39,455 bases of DNA from Pseudomonadota bacterium (GTDB lineage Bacteria > Pseudomonadota > Gammaproteobacteria > Xanthomonadales > Rhodanobacteraceae). Of the stretch, positions 16,426 to 24,508 are shown one piece after another. The stretch covers positions 67,371-106,825 of the forward strand of contig JAJYSM010000001.1 in NCBI GenBank assembly GCA_021793575.1. Direction: 5' to 3'. Below the pieces are notes generated by a model, which saw nothing but the letters and a program-made list of their open reading frames with translations, did not search any database and was not told the DNA's origin. Numbering within the stretch: the first letter of the stretch is position 1; each line of letters opens with the position of its first letter. Made by a program: the position numbers and the translations under genes.

Positions 16426-17418
16426 ATGATTCACGGATGTGAAAGCCCGCAGACTGATTCGCTGGCGCGCCGCGCGCCGCAGGTCTCCTACCGGCTCGCC
16501 GAGCCCGCCGCCGTGCTGCAGGAAGCCGGCATCCTGGCCGCGTTCGGCTTCGGCGCCGGCGCGGCGCGACTCGACGATCCGCGCTGGCTGCGGGTCGCGC
16601 TGGAAGCGCTCGATGCGCCCACGCCGCTGGAGCTGTGGCAGGTCGACGCCGACGTTCGCTGCGGCCGCGACGGCGCGTTGCGCTGGTCCGCCGGCGGCGG
16701 CTGGCTGTTCGCCGCGATCGAGCTGGACGAACGCGCGCACGGCGGCCCGCGCGCCACCGCGCAGCTGGCCTACGGGCAGCTGCACCAATTCGTGACGGCG
16801 CACAGCGCGCACCACGTGCTGCGCGTGTGGAACTACCTCGGCATGATCAACCACGGCGAGGGCGACGAGGAGCACTACAAGCAATTCTGCGATGGCCGCG
16901 CCGCCGGCATGGGCCGCTTTTTTGCTGACGGTTTTCCTGCCGCCAGCGCGATCGGCCATCACGCCGACGGCGAGCCGCTGCAGGTCTATCTGCTGGCCTG
17001 CGACCAGCCCGGCCGCCGGGTGGAAAACCCGCGCCAGGTCAGCGCCTGGCGCTACCCGCGCCAGTACGGCCGCACGCCGCCCAGCTTTGCCCGCGCCATG
17101 AGCCTGCCGGCGCACGATGCGCTGGCGATCTCCGGCACCGCCGCGGTGGTCGGCCATGCCTCCGCCCATCATCACGATCTCGATGCGCAGCTGGAGGAAA
17201 CCCTGACCAACCTCGAAGCCCTGCTGGCCAGCGCCGGCATCGCCGCCGGCTTCGATACGCAGTCGCCGCTCAAGGCCTACGTGCGTCACCCCACCGACGC
17301 CGCGCGCGTGCGCGCCTTCCTGCGTCAGCGCCTGCCCGGCGTGCCGGTACTGCTGCTGCACGGCGACATCTGCCGCAGCGAGCTGCTGGTGGAGATTGAT
17401 GGATGGCGGTATGCGTGA
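16426..17418 (+). CDS. xanB2: XanB2-like chorismatase (3-/4-hydroxybenzoate synthase)
   Basis: FkbO/Hyg5/XanB2-family chorismate lyase-hydrolase, 330 residues. In Xanthomonas XanB2 splits chorismate to 3- and 4-hydroxybenzoate, the first being the xanthomonadin starter and the second a ubiquinone precursor. Family landmarks are VLRVWNYLGMINHGEG, EEHYKQFCDGRAAGM, RQYGRTPPSFARAM, LAISGTAAVVGHASAHH, and the C-terminal HGDICRSELLVEIDGWRY. The last contains Glu in LVEIDG and a cysteine (residue 316) at the place where, as I recall, Hyg5-type enzymes have an active-site Cys. It is divergent from the ACP gene, which fits starter supply for this cluster. The ATG at 16426 lacks a strong Shine-Dalgarno; a TTG three codons upstream is possible. 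Confidence 0.9.
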   Translation: MIHGCESPQTDSLARRAPQVSYRLAEPAAVLQEAGILAAFGFGAGAARLDDPRWLRVALEALDAPTPLELWQVDADVRCGRDGALRWSAGGGWLFAAIELDERAHGGPRATAQLAYGQLHQFVTAHSAHHVLRVWNYLGMINHGEGDEEHYKQFCDGRAAGMGRFFADGFPAASAIGHHADGEPLQVYLLACDQPGRRVENPRQVSAWRYPRQYGRTPPSFARAMSLPAHDALAISGTAAVVGHASAHHHDLDAQLEETLTNLEALLASAGIAAGFDTQSPLKAYVRHPTDAARVRAFLRQRLPGVPVLLLHGDICRSELLVEIDGWRYA

Positions 17419-17613
17419 GGCGGCGCGTGCGATCCTTGCATTGACGGGCGTGCATTGATTGGCGGGAAACGTCCCCATTGTTGCCGGTCGCGAACGGCCG
17501 CTTTGCAACGGAAAGCACGGTCGGCGTCACGACGATTCCTTGCAGTGGATTGCGGTCGCCGCCAGGCTCCCCGAGAATAATCACTGTTCAGTTCCGCGAT
17601 AGCCCCATTCCCC

Positions 17614-20475
17614 ATGCGATTGCTTACCTACGCTGGCCTCGACCCGGGCCGTCTGCGCGCGGCCTTCGAGAAAGTGCGCGCGGCAATCGAACGCGATGAC
17701 CTGCGTAGCGCGGACGTCAAGAAATTGCAGGCGGCGCCTTACTACCGCGCCAAGCTTGACGGGGCCAGCCGGTTGTTGCTGACCTTCGTGCGTCATCGCG
17801 ACGAGACCGTCTGCCTGGCGCTGGAGATCATCGCTCAGCACGCTTACGACCACTCGCGCTTCCTGCGCGGCGCGCGCATCGACCCCGCGCGCATCGGCGA
17901 GGCCACGGCGGACGCGATCGCCCAGGACGCCACGCCGGTGCGCTACCTGCATCCGGGCCGCAGCGAATTCCACCTGCTCGACAAGCCCATCTCGTTCGAC
18001 GACGCCCAGAATGCGGTGTACCAGCGGCAGGCGCCGCTGATCCTGGTCGGTTCGGCTGGCTCAGGCAAAACCGCACTGACCCTGGAGAAGCTGCGGCACG
18101 CCGAGGGCAGCGTACTGTACGTCACCCAGTCGCCGTGGCTGGCGCGGAGCGCACGCGACCTCTACTTCGCAAATCACTACGAGAATTCGGCGCAGGAGCC
18201 GCAGTTCTTGTCGTGGCGCGAGTTCCTGGAAAGTCTGCAGGTGCTTCCGGGTCAAGAGGTCGACTTTGCGGCGTTCCGCGATTGGTTCGTGCGCCATCGC
18301 CAGCACTATCGCTACACCGACGCGCACCAGTGCTTCGAGGAATTTCGAGGTGTGATCGGCAGCCAGCCCGAGGGCGCGCTCACGCAAGAGGCCTACCTCG
18401 CGCTCGGGCCGCGGCAGTCGATCTTCGCGAGCGGGCAGCGCGGCGCGATCCACCAGCTGTTTGACAAGTACCGTGAGTGGCTAGCCGACAGCGGCCTGTA
18501 CGACAACAACCTGATCGCCCACGCCTGGCAGGCGCTGGCTGCGCCGCGCCACGATTTCGTCGTGATCGATGAGGTGCAGGACTTCACCAACGCCCAGCTC
18601 GCGCTGGTGCTGCGCACGCTGCGCAAGCCAGGCCATTTTCTGCTGTGCGGCGATTCCAACCAGATCGTGCACCCGAACTTCTTCGCGTGGTCGTCGGTGA
18701 AAAGTCTGTTCTGGCGCGACCCGGCGCTTGCCGAGCGGCAGCAGCTGTCGGTGCTCGGGGTCAACTACCGCAACGCGCGCGCGGTCACGCAAGTGGCCAA
18801 CGACCTGCTGAGGATCAAGCACGCGCGCTTCGGCTCGATCGACCGCGAGAGCAACCATCTGGTCGAACCGGCGTCCACACTCGACGGCGAGGTGCGGCTG
18901 CTGGCCGATACCGAGGCGGTCCGTCGCGACATCGACGCGCGCACGCGCGGTTCGACCCAGTACGCGGTGCTGGTGCTGCGTGACGAGGATAAGCCGGCCG
19001 CGCGCGCGTGCTTCCGCACGCCGCTGGTGTTTTCGGTACACGAGGCCAAGGGTCTGGAATACCCGAACATCGTCCTATACAGCTTCGTGTCCGGGCAGCA
19101 CCAGGCTTACGCCGAAGTCTGCGCGGGCGTCGACGCGGCCGACCTCGCGGTCGATTCGCTCGATTACCGGCGCGCGAAGGACAAGCAGGACAAGTCGCTC
19201 GAAATCTGGAAGTTCTACGTCAATGCGTTGTACGTCGCGCTCACACGCGCGGTCGAGCGGGTCTGGATGATCGAGAGCAACACCGCGCACCCGCTGCTGG
19301 CGTTGCTCGGCATCCGCGACAGCCCGGCGGCGCTCGGCGTGCCGGCGAAGGCATCGAGCCGCGAGGAATGGGAGCGCGAGGCACACCGGCTCGAACTCCA
19401 GGGCAAGCAGGAGCAGGCCGAGGCGATCCGGCAGACTGTCTTGCGCACGCGCCAGGTGCCGTGGTTGGTGTGGAACGAAGCGACGATCGCGCCGGCGATC
19501 GGGCGCGCGCTCGACCCGAAGGAGGTGTCTAACAAGCTGCGTCAGCAGGTGCTCGACTTCGCGCTGTGGCACCACCAGGAGCGTTATCTGGTACGCATGG
19601 CGCAGGAAGCGCGGTGGAACACTGCAGTCGATCTGGTCAAGCACGCGCCCGAGGGCCGCGTGCAGCGTACGGCCGCCGCCATCGCCGAACGGCAGCTCGC
19701 GCCATGGACGAAGAAAGCGTTCAAGGAGGTTCTCGCACTGTGCGACCAGTACGGTGTCGACCATCGCAGTGCGTTCGATGCGACGCCGCTGATGATGGCC
19801 GCGCACGCCGGCAACCTTCTCTTGGTTGAGGCCTTGCTGCAGCGCGGCGCCGATATCGAGGCGCGCGATCTGTTCGGGCAGACGCCGGTGATGCATGCGC
19901 TTGAGCGCGCCGCGCTGCACGTCGACTATGCGGCCGGTCCGTTCGCAGCGGTGTACGAGCGCGTTGCGCCGGCAGCGCTGGATGTGGAGGCGGACGGCCG
20001 TCTGATCCGCCTGTACCCGCACCAGGGAGAGTATTTCGTGCTGCTGACGATGCTCGCCGGGATCAAGACCCTGGGCTCGCAACTGGTGCCGGGGCGGGCC
20101 TGCTCGCTGGACCGGCGCTCGGGCTTCAACACGGCCTGGTTGATGCGCCATGTCGAGCATTTTCCGATCAGCGTGCTGCGTGAAGAGCGGCGCAAGCGCA
20201 CCTGGTTCAACGCGGTCCTCGCGCGCGCCGAAGTCGATAGCAGCTATGAACCAGCACGCCGACTATGGATGCGCTGGCGTAATGGCTACTACGTGCCGAA
20301 TCCGACGATGCGCCTGCGCGTGCGCGGCGCTAATGGGCAGGAAGAATGGCAGCCCGTGCACGCGGCGATGGCCGTGCGTCGGGTTCTCGCGGGAAGCGGC
20401 TATGGCGCTACCAGGACCGCACTCGAGGGTCTGTTGCCACAGTCGGAACGCGAGGCTGCGGCCACGCCGTTTTGA
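17614..20475 (+). CDS. UvrD-like SF1 helicase with RelE-like N-terminus and ankyrin repeats
   Basis: A 953-residue protein. Residues 1-90 (RSADVKKLQAAPYYRAKL, SRLLLTFVRHRDETVCLALEIIAQHAYDHSRFL) resemble a RelE/ParE-type toxin fold; this is a pattern-level guess. From about 130 to 560 all superfamily 1 helicase motifs are present: Walker A GSAGSGKT 146-153, DEVQD 319-323, CGDSNQ 345-350, NYRN 384-387, VHEAKGLEYPNIVL 475-488 and VALTR 541-545. Around 720-762 there is at least one good ankyrin pair (ATPLMMAAHAGNLLLVEALLQRGADIEARD, FGQTPVMHAL). The C-terminal 170 residues are unassigned. It stands alone between xanB2 and hipBA, and its GC content is slightly lower than the neighbours. Function unknown; DNA or RNA metabolism or phage defence is possible. 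Confidence 0.8.
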   Translation: MRLLTYAGLDPGRLRAAFEKVRAAIERDDLRSADVKKLQAAPYYRAKLDGASRLLLTFVRHRDETVCLALEIIAQHAYDHSRFLRGARIDPARIGEATADAIAQDATPVRYLHPGRSEFHLLDKPISFDDAQNAVYQRQAPLILVGSAGSGKTALTLEKLRHAEGSVLYVTQSPWLARSARDLYFANHYENSAQEPQFLSWREFLESLQVLPGQEVDFAAFRDWFVRHRQHYRYTDAHQCFEEFRGVIGSQPEGALTQEAYLALGPRQSIFASGQRGAIHQLFDKYREWLADSGLYDNNLIAHAWQALAAPRHDFVVIDEVQDFTNAQLALVLRTLRKPGHFLLCGDSNQIVHPNFFAWSSVKSLFWRDPALAERQQLSVLGVNYRNARAVTQVANDLLRIKHARFGSIDRESNHLVEPASTLDGEVRLLADTEAVRRDIDARTRGSTQYAVLVLRDEDKPAARACFRTPLVFSVHEAKGLEYPNIVLYSFVSGQHQAYAEVCAGVDAADLAVDSLDYRRAKDKQDKSLEIWKFYVNALYVALTRAVERVWMIESNTAHPLLALLGIRDSPAALGVPAKASSREEWEREAHRLELQGKQEQAEAIRQTVLRTRQVPWLVWNEATIAPAIGRALDPKEVSNKLRQQVLDFALWHHQERYLVRMAQEARWNTAVDLVKHAPEGRVQRTAAAIAERQLAPWTKKAFKEVLALCDQYGVDHRSAFDATPLMMAAHAGNLLLVEALLQRGADIEARDLFGQTPVMHALERAALHVDYAAGPFAAVYERVAPAALDVEADGRLIRLYPHQGEYFVLLTMLAGIKTLGSQLVPGRACSLDRRSGFNTAWLMRHVEHFPISVLREERRKRTWFNAVLARAEVDSSYEPARRLWMRWRNGYYVPNPTMRLRVRGANGQEEWQPVHAAMAVRRVLAGSGYGATRTALEGLLPQSEREAAATPF

Positions 20476-20479
20476 AAGA

Positions 20480-20497
20480 CCGCCAGCAGGCTGGCGG
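20480..20497. other. stem-loop after the helicase gene
   Basis: CCGCCAG and CTGGCGG form a perfect 7-bp stem with a 4-base loop (CAGG), just after the helicase stop codon. No T-run follows on either strand, so it is not a clear intrinsic terminator. Confidence 0.4.
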
Positions 20498-20853
20498 CAG
20501 GACGGTGATCACAGGATGAAGGGCCAAGCGCCCTCTTCGCGCGCAACCCTGCTCGAGCATCGACCGACCGCTCCCGGCCCGAAAGCGCCATGGCCATGGG
20601 CGGGCAGTGCCTGCGATTCCCAAGGTTGCCCCATACGTGTTTTTTCGCTATGGCCGCGCGGGTCGCAGATGCCGCGAGAGCACTTCCCTGCCGCAAAGAC
20701 CCCCGGCGGCGCTCAGGTCGAGACGCGTATGGCGAGTACTCCGCCGGCGCGTCATCGGCTTCGTTCACGAACGACGCGTCGCTTGCCAAGCGTGAGGAAA
20801 GACCGCCACGCACTCACCGTCGCTCTTTAGTTGACGGACGCATATTCCAGACG

Positions 20854-20911
20854 AAACCGGCCACCCCTAATGATCCAAACCGGCCACTGGAAATGCTCTC
20901 AAACCGGCCAC
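20854..20911 (+). repeat. three spaced AAACCGGCCAC repeats (IS-end-like)
   Basis: AAACCGGCCAC occurs at 20854-20864, 20877-20887 and 20901-20911, a period of 23-24 bp. The middle copy extends to AAACCGGCCACTGGAAATG (20877-20895). Multiple short repeats at about two helical turns are typical of transposase-binding ends such as those of IS21-family elements; this assignment is an inference. A related pair in inverted orientation is at 22693-22735, on the other side of hipBA. Confidence 0.6.
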
Positions 20912-21027
20912 CCGAGACGGCCTGAAAGAGGTGCCCTTGCAAACGCGCAGCTCCGTCCGCTCTGGCGCTGGCACTCGCGTCGATCGGACTGACGACGACT
21001 GGGAAATGACCTTCAGCAGCGTGTTTG

Positions 21028-22251
21028 CTAACTGCCCATCAGCTTGCGGCAGGATTCCACCGATCGCACAAGGCTGGTCACCGTTTGCGCGCGGATCGGC
21101 CATGACAACGCCCGCTGCGCCAGGGTGCCGGCCGCCTCGGCTACCTCATCGATCACCTGGTTGGCCAGTGCCACCCTTATGCCGGCGTCGATTGCCAACG
21201 CATTCAAGTCGGCGCGCGTGATCGCCTTGCCCTTCCCGCCCACATCCAAGCTGTGCTCTCCGCTCGGCCCCTCATCGAACGTCAGGTCATAGGCCGGCGC
21301 CACGCGCCAGCGCGAGTCGGCACCCAGACGCCAGGCGAAGTTCTTGGCGTGATCGTCGCGGTTGTGCATGACCACGTTGAACACCGCCCGGCGATAGGCT
21401 TTGACCACCTCCCGCTCGTCCTTGGTCACGAACCGTGTCGCCCGCAGGAATCCGTTGTAGTCGATCGATCCAGGCGCGCTGTAGTCGATGCTCAGCAGGC
21501 CCGCAAGGCTGTGGATCGGTACCCGGGCGCCGCGCTCCCGGTCGAAGCGGGCGACGCCAAAGGCCGCCAAAGTGTCGCTCAGGCTGAAGTACCGCGTGTC
21601 CGGAATGTCGATCCCGCTCGCGCGCGCCAGCTCGGCGTACAGCATCTCGATCGCGCAGACTTCCTTGTGCTCATTTGACGCCTGGAACTTGACCAGCCAC
21701 GGTTCTCCCGGCGCATCGGGCAACGTGCTGACCTGGTCGCTGCGCGCGTCGTACTGCACCAACGCCTTGGGGCGGGCTCCCTGTGGCGAACCGCCGGCCA
21801 GGATCAGCGCCTGCAGGTCGCGCACTGGCGCCTCCGACAACGCCCGTTCGCTTTCCTGAGCCAACGCCAACAACGACCAATGCACTTCCTGCCCTGCCAG
21901 CTCACCAGCAGGCTTGTAGCGCAACGCACCCATCGCCCGGTCGCCCACGAACGCAAGCCGTTCCAACGGCCCTGCCGCCGCGACCCCGCGCTGGCGGAAC
22001 ATCCGATCCATCAGCATCAGACCCCAGCCGTCAGGCAGGCTGTCGGCGAACAAGCCGGGCAACCGGTGCTGGAACGAAGGAAAGTCGCCGAAACTGGCCG
22101 CACTCAGCTTGAGCTTCACCGGCGACAGCTCCAGCTTGCGATCAAGTGCCGCCTGGCTGTACTCGAAGAGCAACTGCCGGCCATTGTCCGCCAGCGTGCC
22201 CAGTGGGAAATCCTCTCCCCAACCCGTATACCAAACCTGTAGCTGGTTCAT
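21028..22251 (-). CDS. hipA: HipA-family serine/threonine kinase toxin
   Basis: Toxin kinase of a type II toxin-antitoxin pair, 407 residues. E. coli HipA phosphorylates glutamyl-tRNA synthetase and causes growth arrest; the target here is unknown. The glycine-rich loop GGSPQGARPK (153-162) contains Ser155, at the position of the E. coli autophosphorylation serine. The catalytic and metal-binding motifs are VVMHNRDDHAKNFAW and VAPAYDLTFDEG. The N-terminal DFPSFQHRLPGLFADSLPDGWG segment is the family's N-domain. Its ATG overlaps the hipB stop by 4 bp (ATGA), a tightly coupled hipB-hipA operon. All the motifs look intact, so it is probably active. Confidence 0.93.
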   Translation of the reverse strand: MNQLQVWYTGWGEDFPLGTLADNGRQLLFEYSQAALDRKLELSPVKLKLSAASFGDFPSFQHRLPGLFADSLPDGWGLMLMDRMFRQRGVAAAGPLERLAFVGDRAMGALRYKPAGELAGQEVHWSLLALAQESERALSEAPVRDLQALILAGGSPQGARPKALVQYDARSDQVSTLPDAPGEPWLVKFQASNEHKEVCAIEMLYAELARASGIDIPDTRYFSLSDTLAAFGVARFDRERGARVPIHSLAGLLSIDYSAPGSIDYNGFLRATRFVTKDEREVVKAYRRAVFNVVMHNRDDHAKNFAWRLGADSRWRVAPAYDLTFDEGPSGEHSLDVGGKGKAITRADLNALAIDAGIRVALANQVIDEVAEAAGTLAQRALSWPIRAQTVTSLVRSVESCRKLMGS

Positions 22252-22562
22252 GCCGTCCACGTCCCCGACGCCCGCTGGCGCCGAGACGCTTGTGCGGCCT
22301 CCTCCATCTCGGCAATCGACCGCTGCTTGAGCTCAAACAGGTGCGCCAGCTCCGATCCAAGCCCAAGGGCCTGAACGGCGCGGATCAACGAATACAGCGT
22401 GGTCTTGCCCTCGATCTCCATTTTCCTGAGCGCGCCCACAGACAAGCCGCTCCTCTTGGCCAGCTCTCTCAACGTCACGTTTTGCGCAAGGCGCTGGTCT
22501 CGCAATCGCCGCCCGATCGCCAACGTCAACTCACCCGTTGTCGCGAACTCTGGTATCAACAT
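22248..22562 (-). CDS. hipB: HipB-like Xre-family antitoxin
   Basis: A 104-residue helix-turn-helix protein. The DNA-binding part is RLRDQRLAQNVTLRELAKRSGLSVGALRKMEIEGKTTLYSLIRAVQALGL (residues about 19-68), a Cro/CI-type HTH. It should neutralise HipA and repress its own operon. It starts at 22562 with ATG, inside a copy of the 13-bp operator repeat, and ends overlapping hipA. The C-terminal tail (EMEEAAQASRRQRASG) would wrap the toxin or dimer interface, as is usual for HipB. Confidence 0.9.
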   Translation of the reverse strand: MLIPEFATTGELTLAIGRRLRDQRLAQNVTLRELAKRSGLSVGALRKMEIEGKTTLYSLIRAVQALGLGSELAHLFELKQRSIAEMEEAAQASRRQRASGTWTA

Positions 22563-22614
22563 AGTGTGTCTTAGACCTACAATTCAAGCATAGGACGCAT
22601 TATAGTGTGTCTTA
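22561..22614 (-). promoter_or_regulatory. hipBA operator: two direct repeats
   Basis: The 13-mer ATAGTGTGTCTTA occurs at 22561-22573 and 22602-22614 (TAAGACACACTAT in the direction of transcription), 41 bp apart (about four helical turns). One copy overlaps the -10 box and the other overlaps the hipB start codon. This is the layout expected of autorepression by the HipB or HipBA complex with DNA looping or cooperative binding. Confidence 0.7.
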
Positions 22615-22627
22615 TTGGCGCGAACAA
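22599..22627 (-). promoter_or_regulatory. hipBA promoter
   Basis: Read on the minus strand: -35 TTGTTC at 22627-22622, a 17-bp spacer and a perfect -10 TATAAT at 22604-22599. It would give a leader of about 30 bases before the hipB ATG. It is one of the strongest sigma-70 promoters in the window. Confidence 0.7.
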
Positions 22628-22692
22628 GCCGAGTGTGACCCCTGAACATCGTTCGACCCGGGACGCTGCTTGCCGGCGGCCACGCCCTTGGG

Positions 22693-22735
22693 CATTTCCG
22701 GTGGCCGGCTTGAGAGTGGAATCGGAGGCGGGTTT
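22693..22735 (-). repeat. inverted copy of the IS-end-like repeats
   Basis: On the minus strand AAGCCGGCCACCGGAAATG (22711-22693) matches 17 of 19 bases of AAACCGGCCACTGGAAATG at 20877. Twenty-four bases before it, CTCAAACCCGCCTCC (ending near 22724) is a weaker copy. Orientation is opposite to the 20854-20911 set, so the two sets bracket hipBA as an inverted pair about 1.8 kb apart. Confidence 0.55.
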
Positions 22736-22750
22736 GAGCGGCATATGCAA

Positions 22751-23116
22751 CGGGTAGCGAATCGCCTCGTAGCCAGCGTCGCTGATCAAGTCGGCCAGGA
22801 TCTGGCTGGCGGTGGGAATCCCGAACTGGGCGGGCATGGCGCGCCAATTCACGACCAAGACCTCCCTGATCAAGCGAGCCGCTGATCGAATCATGCTGGC
22901 GGGAGCGCCGGGGACCTGCAGGCGCTTTTGCAGTCTGCGCGCCTCCGCGGGCTGCGTGATCTTGATCCGCGCCGAGATTGAACCGTCCGCCAAAGTTTTC
23001 CAGGCTGCCGAAAGTCGCGCGTCCGCGTGACGCCACGGAACCATGCGAACCCAACCGGCGAAATCCATCGGCGTGCATGACACCGAATCAAGCCACCCCC
23101 ACTTCTGCTTCGGCAA
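22751..23116 (-). pseudogene. RES-domain toxin gene, decayed
   Basis: A reading frame opening just after the glmU stop encodes KWGWLDSVSCTPMDFAGWVRMVPWRHADARL and, further on, VVNWRAMPAQFGIPTASQILADLISDAGYEAIRYP. The second segment matches the C-terminal part of RES-family proteins (nWRalPmQFdIP..SQI..rLv.DAGfegilYPs), which are NAD-degrading toxins. The GGRFN motif of the RES core appears only in another frame (ENFGGRFNLGAD, about 22965-23010), so there appear to be two frame changes or a deleted core. The similarity stops at 22751, next to the IS-end-like repeats, so the 3' end is lost. No upright start or ribosome site is seen. The RES assignment rests on remembered family patterns. Confidence 0.55.
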
Positions 23117-23134
23117 GCCGGACGCCGGCTGCCG

Positions 23135-24508
23135 CTATTGCGGCTTCTTCTCCGGCCGCTTCCAGCCGTGCAGCGTGTGCTGTCTTCCGCGCGCCACGGT
23201 CAGCTCGCCGTCGGGGGCATCGCGGGTGATCACCGAGCCGGCGCCGATGGTGGCCTGGGCGCCTACCGTCACCGGCGCCACCAGGGCGCTGTTGGAGCCG
23301 ATGAAGGCGCCGTCGCCGATGCGGGTGACGAACTTGTTGCTGCCGTCGTAGTTGCAGGTGATGGTGCCGGCGCCGACGTTGACGCCGCAGCCGATCTCGC
23401 TGTCGCCGAGGTAGCTGAGGTGGTTGGCCTTGCTGTTTTCGCCGATGCGGGTTTTCTTGGTTTCGACGAAATTGCCCACGTGCACGCCGCCGGCCAGCTC
23501 GGTGCCGGGGCGCAGGCGCGCGAACGGGCCGATCGTGCACGGGCCGCGGGTGATCACGCCGTCGAGGTCGCAGTGCGGGTGCACCACGGTGCCGGCGGCC
23601 AGCTGCACGTCCTTCAGCCGCGTAAACGCGCCGATGCGCACGTCGTCACCGAGCTGCACATGGCCTTCCAGGATCACGTCGATATCGAGCTCGACATCGC
23701 GCCCGGCCTGCACCGTGCCGCGCACGTCGAGGCGCGCCGGGTCGGCCAGCCGCACGCCGTCCAGCGCCAGCGCGCGGGCGGCGCGCAGGCGGTGATGCGC
23801 CTCCAGCTCGGCCAGCTGCCAGGCGTCGTTGGCGCCGGCCGCCTCGACCGGATCGGCGCATTCGACGTTCTGCGCGGGGCGGTTTTCCCGCGCGGCCATG
23901 CCGAAGATGTCGGTGAGGTAGTACTCGCCCTGCGCGTTGTTGCGGTCGAGCCGGTCGATCCAGCCGCGCAGCGCGGACGCTTCGGCGGCGAGCAGGCCGG
24001 TGTTGACCAGGGTGACCGCGCGCTGGCTGGCATCGGCGTCCTTCTCCTCGACCACGGCGCGAATGTGCCCGCGGTCGTCGCACAGCACGCGGCCGTAGCC
24101 GCGCGGATCGGTCAGCCGGGTGCTGAGCAGGCGCAGCGCGCCGGTGGTCTGCACCAGCTGGCGCAGCGTGGCGGGGCGGGTCAGCGGCACGTCGCCGTAC
24201 AGCACCAGCACCTGCACGCCGTCGGGCACCTCGCGCAGCGCCTGCTGCACGGCATGGCCGGTGCCCAGCCGCTCGGCCTGCAGCACCCAGCGCAGGTCGT
24301 CCTGCGCGCGGAACGCCGCCTGCACCTGCTCGCCGCCGTGGCCATGCACGATGTGGATCGCCGCCGGCTGCAGCGCGCGCGCCGCGGCCAGCACATGCGC
24401 CAGCAGCGGCTGCCCGGCCAGCGGCATCAGCACCTTGGGGCGATTCGATTTCATCCGCGTGCCGGCGCCGGCGGCGAGGATGATGACGTGCAGGGGAGCG
24501 TTTTCCAT
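23135..24508 (-). CDS. glmU: bifunctional UDP-GlcNAc pyrophosphorylase / GlcN-1-P acetyltransferase
   Basis: Makes UDP-N-acetylglucosamine for peptidoglycan and LPS; cytoplasmic trimer; 457 residues. The N-terminal domain has [20 protein letters not shown] (uridyltransferase signature, Lys25), [11 protein letters not shown] and LYGDVPLT. The C-terminal left-handed beta-helix has [52 protein letters not shown] and [15 protein letters not shown], the acetyltransferase active-site residues. The ATG at 24508 is normal. It lies downstream of the atp operon in the same direction, beyond a terminator, as in many Xanthomonadales. About 400 bp separate it from atpC. It ends 18 bp before the RES remnant. 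Confidence 0.97.
   Translation of the reverse strand: MENAPLHVIILAAGAGTRMKSNRPKVLMPLAGQPLLAHVLAAARALQPAAIHIVHGHGGEQVQAAFRAQDDLRWVLQAERLGTGHAVQQALREVPDGVQVLVLYGDVPLTRPATLRQLVQTTGALRLLSTRLTDPRGYGRVLCDDRGHIRAVVEEKDADASQRAVTLVNTGLLAAEASALRGWIDRLDRNNAQGEYYLTDIFGMAARENRPAQNVECADPVEAAGANDAWQLAELEAHHRLRAARALALDGVRLADPARLDVRGTVQAGRDVELDIDVILEGHVQLGDDVRIGAFTRLKDVQLAAGTVVHPHCDLDGVITRGPCTIGPFARLRPGTELAGGVHVGNFVETKKTRIGENSKANHLSYLGDSEIGCGVNVGAGTITCNYDGSNKFVTRIGDGAFIGSNSALVAPVTVGAQATIGAGSVITRDAPDGELTVARGRQHTLHGWKRPEKKPQ

Larger units (their letters stand above)
20476..21027. other. gene-poor region with decayed mobile-element sequence
   Basis: I see no credible gene in these 550 bases: the open frames are short, lack ribosome sites and resemble no family. 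The stretch AAAGACCGCCA occurs twice (about 20475 and 20803), next to a GAAAGACC context in both cases. The right part holds the 11-bp repeats listed separately. Composition and repeats suggest the remains of one or more insertion sequences. Confidence 0.5.

Noticed and set aside
20480-20497. Stem-loop as an intrinsic terminator for the helicase gene
   Set aside because: The stem is good but no T-run follows on either strand.
20854-20911. CRISPR-like array
   Set aside because: Only three 11-bp repeats with 12-13 bp spacers; too short and no cas genes in the window.
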